The notes beneath the pieces were generated by a model. The model did not search any database, was not told the origin of the DNA, and worked only from the letters and a program-made list of their open reading frames with translations. A program made the position numbers and the translations under genes. A stretch of 5,289 nt of DNA, taken from an uncultured Gemella sp. Its GTDB lineage: Bacteria > Bacillota > Bacilli > Staphylococcales > Gemellaceae. Shown here in pieces: positions 1 to 5,289 of the stretch. Each line of letters begins with the position of its first letter. The first letter of the stretch is position 1. Where the stretch lies: contig CALHQV010000146.1 in NCBI GenBank assembly GCA_938038035.1, positions 1 to 5,289 on the forward strand, given 5' to 3'.

Positions 1-33
1 ATATAGAAATGTAACTAAAATATACTTAAAAAA

Positions 34-41
34 AGGAGAGG
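34..41 (+). promoter_or_regulatory. Ribosome binding site of the surface protease gene
   Basis: AGGAGAGG lies just upstream of the ATG at 46, with 7 bases between AGGAG (34-38) and the start codon. This is a near-ideal Shine-Dalgarno match for a Firmicute. It fixes the start at 46, because the signal peptide begins directly there with no other plausible start nearby. An A7 run (28-34) leads into the site. The true promoter is probably upstream of the window. Confidence 0.93.
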
Positions 42-45
42 AATA

Positions 46-153
46 ATGCAATTTGGAAAAAAAGCCGCTGTATCATTTGTAACAGCTACATTACTACTAA
101 CTAATCTACATGTAATGAATTTTAATAATTTAGAGAAGAATTGGGTATATGCT
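46..153 (+). other. Sec signal peptide (residues 1-36)
   Basis: The N-terminus has a short basic start (MQFGKK), a hydrophobic stretch at about residues 7-24, and a likely signal peptidase I site after Ala36 (VYA followed by EEN). The region between the hydrophobic core and the cleavage site is fairly long and polar (NFNNLEKNW). No YSIRK-G/S motif is present, although this motif is common in large wall-anchored proteins of streptococci and staphylococci. The cleavage site is inferred by eye. Confidence 0.82.
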
Positions 154-3100
154 GAAGAAAATGGAAAGGCTGATGCCGTATCTAATACTTCTGAACATAC
201 TTTTAAAGATGAGGACAAAGTTAAAATTATTGTTTCTTTAAAAGAGGATAAAGTAGATCCTAATTCATTGAAAACTGAAGAAGGAAGAAAAGAACGTGAA
301 AAAAGTACTAAAGAACCACGTGAACGAGCACTAAAAGAAATAAAAGATAAAGGTGTCGATTATAAAGTATTATTTGAATATGATACACTTTTAAACGGAT
401 TTTCTTTAGAGACTTCATATGCTGATGCTAAAAAAATTCAGGCGATGGATTTTGTAAACAGTGTTGAAGTGAGTGTTGATTATGAAGTTCCTGAAACTAC
501 TACAAAAAATAATGAAGACGATACTGCTTTAAAAAATACAGTTATCGATAGTAATAGAATAATCGGTGTTCAAGGACTTTGGGATAAAGGGTATAAAGGC
601 CAAGGAAGAGTAGTAGCAGTAATTGATTCAGGTTTAGATCCTAATCATGATATATTACATCTAACTGATGCTAGTAAAGCTAAATATAAAAATAAAGCTG
701 AACTAGAATCTGTAAGAGAAAAAGCTGGAATCGATTATGGTAAATGGTATAGTGATAAACTGATTTATGCATTTAACTACTACGATTGGGATAATAACTT
801 AAAAGAGAAAAAAGATAAATCTCACGGTATGCACGTTGTTGGAACTTCAGTAGGTAATCCAACAAAAAAAGCACCAAATAATGAGTATGTAGCAGGAGTT
901 GCTCCAGAATCACAATTAATCTTTATGAGAGTTTTCTCGGATAAACAAGGTGGAGCGAAGACTAGTACGTTTTTATATGTTAAAGCTATAGAAGATGCTG
1001 TTAAATTAGGGGCGGATTCTATTAATATGAGTTTAGGTGCTACTGCAGGTGCAGTAACTGAAGTTGGTCAAGGTACTATTGATGCAATTGCACTTGCTAA
1101 AAAAGCTGGGGTTAATGTTGTAGTCGCAGCGGGTAATGATAATGTATTTGGAAATGGTCAAAGTAAACCAAGTGCTTCTAATCCGGATTATGGATTAATT
1201 GGAACGCCATCGGTAACGCCTGATTCAATAGCTGTAGCGGCTATAAACAATAGTGTTATGAATACTGAAGTAATGACTGTTGTTGGATTAGAAGGAAATG
1301 AAGAGTGGGATAATGGTGAAGCTACAATTAGACCATTTGCTAAAAGATTTAATCCGAAAACTGAGTACTCATACTTTAATGCTGGCTATGGTTTAGAAAA
1401 TGATTTTAAAAACCAAGATGTAAAAGGTAAAATTGCAGTAATGATGCGTGGAGGTGGAAATACTTTCGCGGATAAAGTAGCAGCTGCTAAAAAAGCAGGA
1501 GCTGCTGGTGCTGTTTTATATAATACTAAAGAAGGTGGAGAAGAGTTACTTAATGTTGCATTAAATAATTACGATAGTGATTTTCCTGTAGTGTTTGTTG
1601 GATATAAATTCGGTAATTTATTAGCAACCTATCCAGATTATTATAAATTAAAATTTACAGGACATTTCAGTAAGAGACCTCACCCACAAGCAAACCAACT
1701 TGCTGATTTTACGAGTTGGGGAGTAACTGGCGATGGACTATTTAAGCCAGATGTTACGGCACCTGGTGGTGATGTTTATTCTTCATTCAATAATGGAACG
1801 TATGGATTAGATAGTGGTACAAGTATGGCTTCACCACACGTAGCTGGAGCTGTATCTCTAATGAGACAAGTATTCCAGGAAAGATATCCTGACCTTCAAG
1901 GTGAAGAGTTACAGAAATTAATAAAACACCTATTAATGAGTACTGCGATTCCAAATTATAATAATGAAACAAAAGCATTTACATCACCTAGACAACAAGG
2001 AGCTGGAGTTATTGATGTATCAAAAGCGGCTTTTGGTGATTTATACGTTACTGGAGATAATGATTATGGAAGTATCTCTTTAGGTAATGTTCAAGATACA
2101 TTTAAGTTTAATGTAGTATTACATAACTTATCAGATCAACCAAAAGAACTTGTTTATAAGTCTTATCTAAATACTGATGGTGTAGAAAATGGAAAAATTA
2201 CTCTAAAACCAAGACAGTTATCAGAAAGTAATGGAGGAGAAACTGTAGTTGTTCCTGCTAAAGGAGAAAAATCTGTTACGATTACTGTTGATGCTACTCA
2301 ATTTAGAAATGAATTAGAAGGGCAAATGCCAAATGGTTATTATCTTGAAGGATTTGTAAGATTCTTTGATCCTAAAGATACGAATACTGCTGTTGCAGGA
2401 ATTCCATATGTTGGATTTAAAGGTGAGTTCCAAAATCTACCAGTAGTTGAAAAACCAATATATGAATTTAAAGGAAATGAAAAACCATTCTATTATTATA
2501 AACCTAATACAACAGAGCGTGATGATAAAAATAACTTTACTTCATTAGTTACTGTTGATGTAAATGGTGAAGAAAAGAACATCAAAGTTTTAGGAGAGTA
2601 TAATGATCCTAAGACTAAGTCTAATTATTTTGGTAAATTAGCATTTTCTCCAAATGGTGATAGACAACACGATGAAATTGGATTTAAAGCAACATTCTTA
2701 AGAAACTATGAGAATCTGAAATTATCAGTTTATGCTAAAGACGATGTTGAACGTAAAAATCCATTATATGAAAATGGTAATGTTTCTGGTAAAAAGAACT
2801 TCTTCCATAACAAGTCCACTAATAAAAAAGCCGTGTTAGTTACTGAAACAAACTGGAAAGGCCAAGATAAAAATGGAAATCCATTACCAGATGGTGAATA
2901 TCAATATGTAGTTAGTTATAGTCCTGTTGCAACAGGTGCGAAGATGCAAGAAACAGCATTTAACGTTACACTTGATAGAGTTGCACCACAAATTGTTGGT
3001 ACAGGTGGAGTTTATGACGAAAAAACTAGAACATTTAAACCGTATGCAGTTAAAGAAAGTGGAAGTGGAGTACTTTATAAGAAATTAAGCTATAAAGTTA

Positions 3101-5085
3101 CTAAAAAAGGTAAAGATGGAAAAACTGTTGAGAAAGAAGTGGAAGTAGAACCAAATATAGATGGTACTTTTACTCTTCCAGAAAAAGTATCTCTTGATAA
3201 ATTTACTTATGAAGTAGGTGACTTTGCAGGAAATAAAGATAGTGTTGGAATTTCAAAAGTTCAAAATACTGAAAAGGGTACTGTAGAAGTTAAAACTACA
3301 GCTAAAGATGGAACAGGTGATTATTCTACTAACGTAAGATACGCTATAAAAAATGAAAAAGGTGAGTTAGTAGGAGAAGACTTCACGAAAAATGGTAAGA
3401 ACCTAACAGCTCTACCATATGGTAAATATACTGTACAAGTAGTTCTTACTGATGAAGCTCTTAAATTAACTAGTCCTAAAGAAGTAGCTTTTGAGATTAC
3501 TAAAGATGATTCAACTAAGACCGTAGAATTTACATTTGAAGAACAAAAGAGAAATACGACTATAATTAAATTTGATAAAGTTATACCTGCTGGAGCAAAA
3601 GTATTTGTTACAAATGAACAAGGTGAAAAAACAGAATTATCAAGAAGTCTATATAGTGAAAAAGAATTCCAAAAACGCTTAAACAATGGTAAATATATTG
3701 TTGAAGTAGTATTACCTGAAGGATATAGATCTTCTGAAAATAACTTTGAACTTGTAGTAGGGAACGGACGTAATACAAAAGAACTACAATTGAGTGTAGC
3801 TCAGAAAGTAGCTAGCATTACAACTGCAGAAGGTGCAACTACTCCAGCAACTGTTGAGTTTGGAGATGCTAAACTTTATAATGATTATAAACTTGTAGTT
3901 AGCGATGTTGAAAAAACTAGTCAAGAAAAAATACTTAAACAGTTAACTGACAGTAAGATTGATTTAACTAAATATGATGTTGTATTTTATGATATCCATT
4001 TAGAAGATAGAAATAATAAAGTTGTAGAAGTTGACGGAACTAGAAAAGTTACTCTATCATTAGATAAAATGCCAGCGAAATTTGGTCATGAGAAAAAAGA
4101 TGGAGCAATTGAGCCAGTTAACGGTGAAGTAGTTGACGGTAAATTTGTCTTCACGGTAGATGGGTTTAGTAATTTTGTGGCTCTTGTAGAGAAAAATGCA
4201 CCTAAAGAAGAGGTTAAAGTAGATAAGAGTCAACTAAAATTAGCTTCTGATAATTTCAAAGTTACAACTGATAGTGATAAGTATGAATATGCGTCATTAG
4301 ATGCTAAAGAGGCATACAACAAAGCAATTAATAAAGCTAAACAATTGTTAGAAGATGAACATGCAACACAAGAAGAAGTAAATAAAGCTGTTGAAGAGTT
4401 AAATGTTGCTATTTCTAAACTTACTGGTGTTAAACCAAAAGAGGCAAAAGGTGAACCGGAAAAAGTAGAACCACCAAAAGAATATACAGGGGTTCAAGCT
4501 GGAGCAGTGGTAGAGCCAGAGAAAAGAGAGGAACTTAAAGAGTATACTGGTAAAGTAGAACAACCAAAAGCAGAAACTCCTAAAGAAGATAAAGCTGAGC
4601 AACCAAAAGTAGAAGCACCAAGTGTCGATAAAAAAGAGCTTGCGGCTGAGGTTGAGAAAAATGGAGAACTTACATCACAAGATAGCTTTAAAGAAGCTGA
4701 TGAAGCAGTTAAGAAAGAATATAAAGAAGCTCTTAAAGCGGCTAATTTAGTATTGTCTAATGCAAATGCAAAACAAGATGAAGTAAATAGTGCATTAGAA
4801 ACTCTTAAAAAAGCATCAGAAAAAGTAAGTAAAGGAAAATCTAAATTATCAACATTACTAGGTAATGTATTTAAGAAAGATAAAGATAAAGAAAGTGTTG
4901 GCCTAGCAGATGTTGCTAAAAATCAAGGAATGGTAGCAGACAATTCCCAAGTAAATCTAGGAACTGTAGGAAAATCTAATTCTCTATTAGCTAAAACAGG
5001 AACATTAGCTTTACCTACAACTTTTGTAGGACTTGCATTAATTTGTTTAGTATACGTACTAAGAAGAAGAAAAAATACTAAATAA
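46..5085 (+). CDS. Cell-wall-anchored S8 serine protease, C5a peptidase/lactocepin-like, with FIVAR stalk
   Basis: This encodes a 1679-residue secreted subtilisin-family endopeptidase, complete from ATG to TAA. The order is signal peptide (1-36), propeptide (about 57-150), S8 catalytic domain (about 172-660) with a PA insert (about 430-545), Fn3-like modules (about 666-1070), beta repeats (about 1077-1254), a beta module (about 1255-1382), FIVAR modules (about 1392-1460 and 1527-1600) and a sorting signal (1648-1679). The catalytic set is intact: Asp194, His260, oxyanion Asn364 and Ser593. The spacings (66, 104 and 229 residues) fit the cell-envelope proteinase group, where the PA domain sits between Asn and Ser. 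From memory of streptococcal ScpA, the blocks NPDYGLIGTP, SPRQQGAG, NGYYLEGFVRF, EKPIY, SPNGD and FLRN are shared or nearly so. ScpA is about 1170 residues, so this protein is much longer because of its extended stalk. Cleavage of C5a, caseins or other targets is possible, but the substrate cannot be read from the sequence. It appears monocistronic, with a terminator right after the stop. The only cysteine I see is in the C-terminal membrane segment. Confidence 0.95.
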   Translation: MQFGKKAAVSFVTATLLLTNLHVMNFNNLEKNWVYAEENGKADAVSNTSEHTFKDEDKVKIIVSLKEDKVDPNSLKTEEGRKEREKSTKEPRERALKEIKDKGVDYKVLFEYDTLLNGFSLETSYADAKKIQAMDFVNSVEVSVDYEVPETTTKNNEDDTALKNTVIDSNRIIGVQGLWDKGYKGQGRVVAVIDSGLDPNHDILHLTDASKAKYKNKAELESVREKAGIDYGKWYSDKLIYAFNYYDWDNNLKEKKDKSHGMHVVGTSVGNPTKKAPNNEYVAGVAPESQLIFMRVFSDKQGGAKTSTFLYVKAIEDAVKLGADSINMSLGATAGAVTEVGQGTIDAIALAKKAGVNVVVAAGNDNVFGNGQSKPSASNPDYGLIGTPSVTPDSIAVAAINNSVMNTEVMTVVGLEGNEEWDNGEATIRPFAKRFNPKTEYSYFNAGYGLENDFKNQDVKGKIAVMMRGGGNTFADKVAAAKKAGAAGAVLYNTKEGGEELLNVALNNYDSDFPVVFVGYKFGNLLATYPDYYKLKFTGHFSKRPHPQANQLADFTSWGVTGDGLFKPDVTAPGGDVYSSFNNGTYGLDSGTSMASPHVAGAVSLMRQVFQERYPDLQGEELQKLIKHLLMSTAIPNYNNETKAFTSPRQQGAGVIDVSKAAFGDLYVTGDNDYGSISLGNVQDTFKFNVVLHNLSDQPKELVYKSYLNTDGVENGKITLKPRQLSESNGGETVVVPAKGEKSVTITVDATQFRNELEGQMPNGYYLEGFVRFFDPKDTNTAVAGIPYVGFKGEFQNLPVVEKPIYEFKGNEKPFYYYKPNTTERDDKNNFTSLVTVDVNGEEKNIKVLGEYNDPKTKSNYFGKLAFSPNGDRQHDEIGFKATFLRNYENLKLSVYAKDDVERKNPLYENGNVSGKKNFFHNKSTNKKAVLVTETNWKGQDKNGNPLPDGEYQYVVSYSPVATGAKMQETAFNVTLDRVAPQIVGTGGVYDEKTRTFKPYAVKESGSGVLYKKLSYKVTKKGKDGKTVEKEVEVEPNIDGTFTLPEKVSLDKFTYEVGDFAGNKDSVGISKVQNTEKGTVEVKTTAKDGTGDYSTNVRYAIKNEKGELVGEDFTKNGKNLTALPYGKYTVQVVLTDEALKLTSPKEVAFEITKDDSTKTVEFTFEEQKRNTTIIKFDKVIPAGAKVFVTNEQGEKTELSRSLYSEKEFQKRLNNGKYIVEVVLPEGYRSSENNFELVVGNGRNTKELQLSVAQKVASITTAEGATTPATVEFGDAKLYNDYKLVVSDVEKTSQEKILKQLTDSKIDLTKYDVVFYDIHLEDRNNKVVEVDGTRKVTLSLDKMPAKFGHEKKDGAIEPVNGEVVDGKFVFTVDGFSNFVALVEKNAPKEEVKVDKSQLKLASDNFKVTTDSDKYEYASLDAKEAYNKAINKAKQLLEDEHATQEEVNKAVEELNVAISKLTGVKPKEAKGEPEKVEPPKEYTGVQAGAVVEPEKREELKEYTGKVEQPKAETPKEDKAEQPKVEAPSVDKKELAAEVEKNGELTSQDSFKEADEAVKKEYKEALKAANLVLSNANAKQDEVNSALETLKKASEKVSKGKSKLSTLLGNVFKKDKDKESVGLADVAKNQGMVADNSQVNLGTVGKSNSLLAKTGTLALPTTFVGLALICLVYVLRRRKNTK
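214..495 (+). other. Propeptide, inhibitor I9-like (residues about 57-150)
   Basis: The stretch starts with a VKIIVSL strand and ends with DFVNSVEVSVDYEVPET, the usual beta-strand frame of subtilisin propeptides that act as folding chaperone and inhibitor. A highly charged helix-like segment (about 66-110, rich in K, E and R) sits between. Family knowledge predicts that it is cleaved off during maturation. The exact processing point before the catalytic domain is not visible. Confidence 0.7.
559..2025 (+). other. Peptidase S8 catalytic domain with PA insert (residues about 172-660)
   Basis: Four catalytic blocks are clear. VAVIDSGLD carries Asp194 (codon 625-627), SHGMHVVGT carries His260 (823-825), VVAAGND carries the oxyanion Asn364 (1135-1137), and SGTSMASPHVAG carries Ser593 (1822-1824). 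Met at the third position of HGMH replaces the Thr of most subtilisins, which as I recall is also seen in lactocepins. The PA (protease-associated) domain at about residues 430-545 includes GKIAVMMRGG and a KKAGAAGAVLYN block. In this family it shapes access of protein substrates to the active site. Every catalytic residue is present, so the enzyme should be active. Confidence 0.95.
2041..3255 (+). other. C5a-peptidase-type Fn3-like modules (residues about 666-1070)
   Basis: The first module (about 666-800) matches the Fn3-like domain that follows the catalytic domain in C5a peptidase, with NGYYLEGFVRFF, IPYVGFKGEF and EKPIYEF. The next region contains SPNGD (868-872) and FLRNYENL, then NWKGQDKNGNPLPDGEYQY, LDRVAPQ (976-982) and VGDFAGN (1057-1063). 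Together these resemble Fn2 and Fn3 of ScpA. The segment between EKPIY and SPNGD looks shorter than in ScpA as I remember it. Such modules position the protease away from the wall and may contact substrate. Confidence 0.8.
3274..3807 (+). other. Two tandem Ig/SpaA-like beta repeats (residues about 1077-1254)
   Basis: Two successive modules of roughly 90 residues share a pattern. Each has an opening strand (GTVEVKTTA / NTTIIKFDK), an NEKGE or NEQGEK turn, a GKYTVQVVL or GKYIVEVVL strand in the second half, and a closing strand (KTVEFTFE / KELQLSVA). This is the layout of prealbumin-like (SpaA/Cna-B-type) stalk domains in Gram-positive surface proteins. I cannot assign them to one family by eye, nor tell whether isopeptide bonds form. 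Confidence 0.55.
3808..4191 (+). other. Unassigned beta module ending in FSNFVALVEK (residues about 1255-1382)
   Basis: The core reads YDVVFYDIHLEDRNNKVVEV, then RKVTLSLDKMP, IEPVNGEVVDGKFVFTVDGFSNFVALVEK. A 'YDI.L.D..NKV' strand followed by a basic control segment and a closing 'F.VDGFSNFAL' strand occurs near the C-terminus of many Gram-positive surface enzymes and adhesins. I recognise the pattern but cannot name the family with confidence. It is likely a structural stalk domain. Confidence 0.5.
4219..4425 (+). other. FIVAR module 1 (residues about 1392-1460)
   Basis: A helical repeat with an AYNKAINKAKQLLEDEHATQEEV core, then NKAVEELNVAISKL. The pattern AxxxAixxAkxLLxxxxATQeEVnkAvxxLxxAIxxL is typical of FIVAR domains (three-helix modules found in various architectures of wall proteins). 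Family members can bind carbohydrate or extracellular matrix, or act simply as spacers. Here the role is inferred. Confidence 0.8.
4453..4551 (+). repeat. Two copies of a 60-base (20-residue) in-frame repeat in the stalk linker
   Basis: Residues 1470-1482 (EPEKVEPPKEYTG) recur at 1490-1502 (EPEKREELKEYTG), exactly 20 residues or 60 bases apart. Nine or ten positions are identical, and the DNA has diverged at many wobble sites. The linker is rich in P, E and K. A shorter motif follows, EQPKAETP (1505-1512) and EQPKVEAP (1518-1525), 13 residues apart. Such EYTGVQAGAVVEPE linkers occur in Gemella and streptococcal surface proteins and probably span the wall. Confidence 0.8.
4624..4845 (+). other. 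FIVAR module 2 (residues about 1527-1600)
   Basis: This is the better match of the two helical modules. VDKKELAAEVEKNGEL is followed by EYKEALKAANLVLSNANAKQDEV and SALETLKKASEKV, fitting the FIVAR consensus AlxxAxxVLxNxxAxQxEVxxAlxxL. It sits between the proline-rich linker and the wall-proximal segment. It differs considerably from module 1, so a recent duplication is unlikely. Confidence 0.85.
4987..5082 (+). other. C-terminal cell-wall sorting signal with LAKTG motif (residues 1648-1679)
   Basis: The tripartite sorting signal is present: a sortase pentapeptide (LAKTG, 1648-1652), a hydrophobic membrane segment (about 1655-1672) and a basic tail (RRRKNTK). The usual Pro at position 2 is Ala (codon GCT, 4990-4992). 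Cleavage would be expected between Thr1651 and Gly1652. The layout is otherwise standard, so wall anchoring is likely, but the substituted motif makes the sortase partner uncertain. Confidence 0.85.
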
Positions 5086-5094
5086 TATGTTAAA

Positions 5095-5134
5095 AAATAA
5101 TTCTCTTTAACAATTGTGTTAAAGGGAATTATTT
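5095..5134 (+). terminator. Rho-independent terminator after the protease gene, probably bidirectional
   Basis: Inverted repeat arms at 5095-5112 and 5117-5134 pair over 18 positions, with a single G-U wobble (T5104 with G5126) and a 4-base ATTG loop. The 3' arm runs into a T-rich tail (TTATTTCTTTGTTTG). It starts 9 bases after the stop codon. The A-rich stretch before the 5' arm (5092-5097) would read as a U run on the minus strand, so it could also stop transcription from the right. It insulates the tRNA gene from the protease transcript. Confidence 0.9.
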
Positions 5135-5162
5135 CTTTGTTTGAAAATAATTAAAAAAGTTC

Positions 5163-5191
5163 TTGACATAATTTGATGAAAAATGTATAAT
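5163..5191 (+). promoter_or_regulatory. Consensus sigma-A promoter of the tRNA-His gene
   Basis: TTGACA (5163-5168) and TATAAT (5186-5191) are separated by exactly 17 bases, a perfect match to the housekeeping consensus in both hexamers. The A/T-rich tract just upstream (about 5142-5160, with AAAATAATTAAAAAA) could act as an UP element. Transcription should start near 5198-5199, leaving a leader of about 11 bases for RNase P to remove. This fits a strongly transcribed stable-RNA gene. Confidence 0.92.
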
Positions 5192-5209
5192 AAATATTGT
5201 TCTTGATAT

Positions 5210-5286
5210 GGCGGCTGTGGCGAAGTGGTTAACGCATCGGATTGTGGTTCCGACATTCGGGGGTTCGATTCCCCTCAGCCGCCCCA
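5210..5286 (+). tRNA. tRNA-His (anticodon GTG)
   Basis: The full cloverleaf folds. The acceptor stem pairs 5211-5217 with 5276-5282, plus the extra G-1 (5210) opposite C73 (5283), which is the histidine identity element. The D arm is at 5220-5235. The anticodon stem pairs 5237-5241 with 5249-5253, with the loop TTGTGGT and anticodon GTG at 5244-5246. The variable loop has 5 bases (5254-5258). The T stem pairs 5259-5263 with 5271-5275 (one G-U) around TTCGATT. CCA is encoded at 5284-5286. The gene serves decoding of CAC and CAU codons. Only 3 bases follow, so further tRNA genes downstream cannot be judged. Confidence 0.98.
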
Positions 5287-5289
5287 TTT

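Noticed and set aside
21..26. TATACT as a -10 box of the protease promoter
   Set aside because: The matching -35 would fall at or before position 1, and the predicted start would lie inside the ribosome binding site, leaving almost no leader. The real promoter is more likely further upstream.
864..870. A7 homopolymers inside the coding region (864-870 and 430-436) as phase-variation switches
   Set aside because: Runs of seven A are expected in A-rich lysine codons of a low-G+C gene. They are short for slipped-strand switching, and the frame is intact here.
3321..3686. 121-codon minus-strand open frame, and similar minus-strand frames at 15-218, 1787-1978 and 4399-4602
   Set aside because: All lie antisense to the protease gene, encode low-complexity Phe/Leu/Ser-rich products, and lack convincing ribosome binding sites or recognisable domains. 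They are shadows of the coding strand.
5184..5191. Extended -10 (TGnTATAAT) in the tRNA promoter
   Set aside because: The TG at 5184-5185 directly abuts TATAAT, so it is one base out of register for an extended -10 element.
5210..5286. tRNA-His as an integration site for a mobile element
   Set aside because: Integrases usually target the 3' part of a tRNA gene and leave a repeat of it at the far end. The window ends 3 bases after the tRNA, and no duplicate of its 3' end is seen upstream.

Overview
The window holds one very large surface-protease gene followed by a histidine tRNA gene, both on the plus strand. The low G+C content (about one third by eye), strong AGGAG ribosome binding site, A/T-rich wobble positions, cell-wall sorting signal, FIVAR modules and a tRNA gene with encoded CCA all point to a low-G+C Gram-positive bacterium (Firmicutes/Bacillota). 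The EYTGVQAGAVVEPE-type linker recalls surface proteins of Gemella and oral streptococci. Gemella is my best guess, but one gene cannot prove the genus.

Layout: positions 1-45 are a short leader with the ribosome binding site. Positions 46-5085 encode a 1679-residue protein with a Sec signal peptide, a propeptide, an S8 subtilisin-type catalytic domain with an inserted PA domain, and C5a-peptidase-type Fn3-like modules. These are followed by two immunoglobulin/SpaA-like beta repeats, a further beta module, two FIVAR helical modules separated by a charged proline-rich repeat linker, and a C-terminal sorting signal. Positions 5095-5134 form a strong hairpin terminator. Positions 5163-5191 are a full-consensus promoter, and 5210-5286 is tRNA-His(GTG).

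The protease is most likely secreted through Sec, matured by removal of its propeptide, and anchored to peptidoglycan by a sortase. It would then cleave host or environmental proteins at the cell surface. The catalytic half resembles streptococcal C5a peptidase and lactocepin in motif spacing and domain order. The C-terminal half is an adhesin-like stalk. The main oddity is the sorting motif, LAKTG instead of LPXTG. The tRNA is an independent transcription unit with its own promoter, separated from the protease by the terminator. I see no CRISPR array, insertion sequence, riboswitch or obvious new multi-gene system here.
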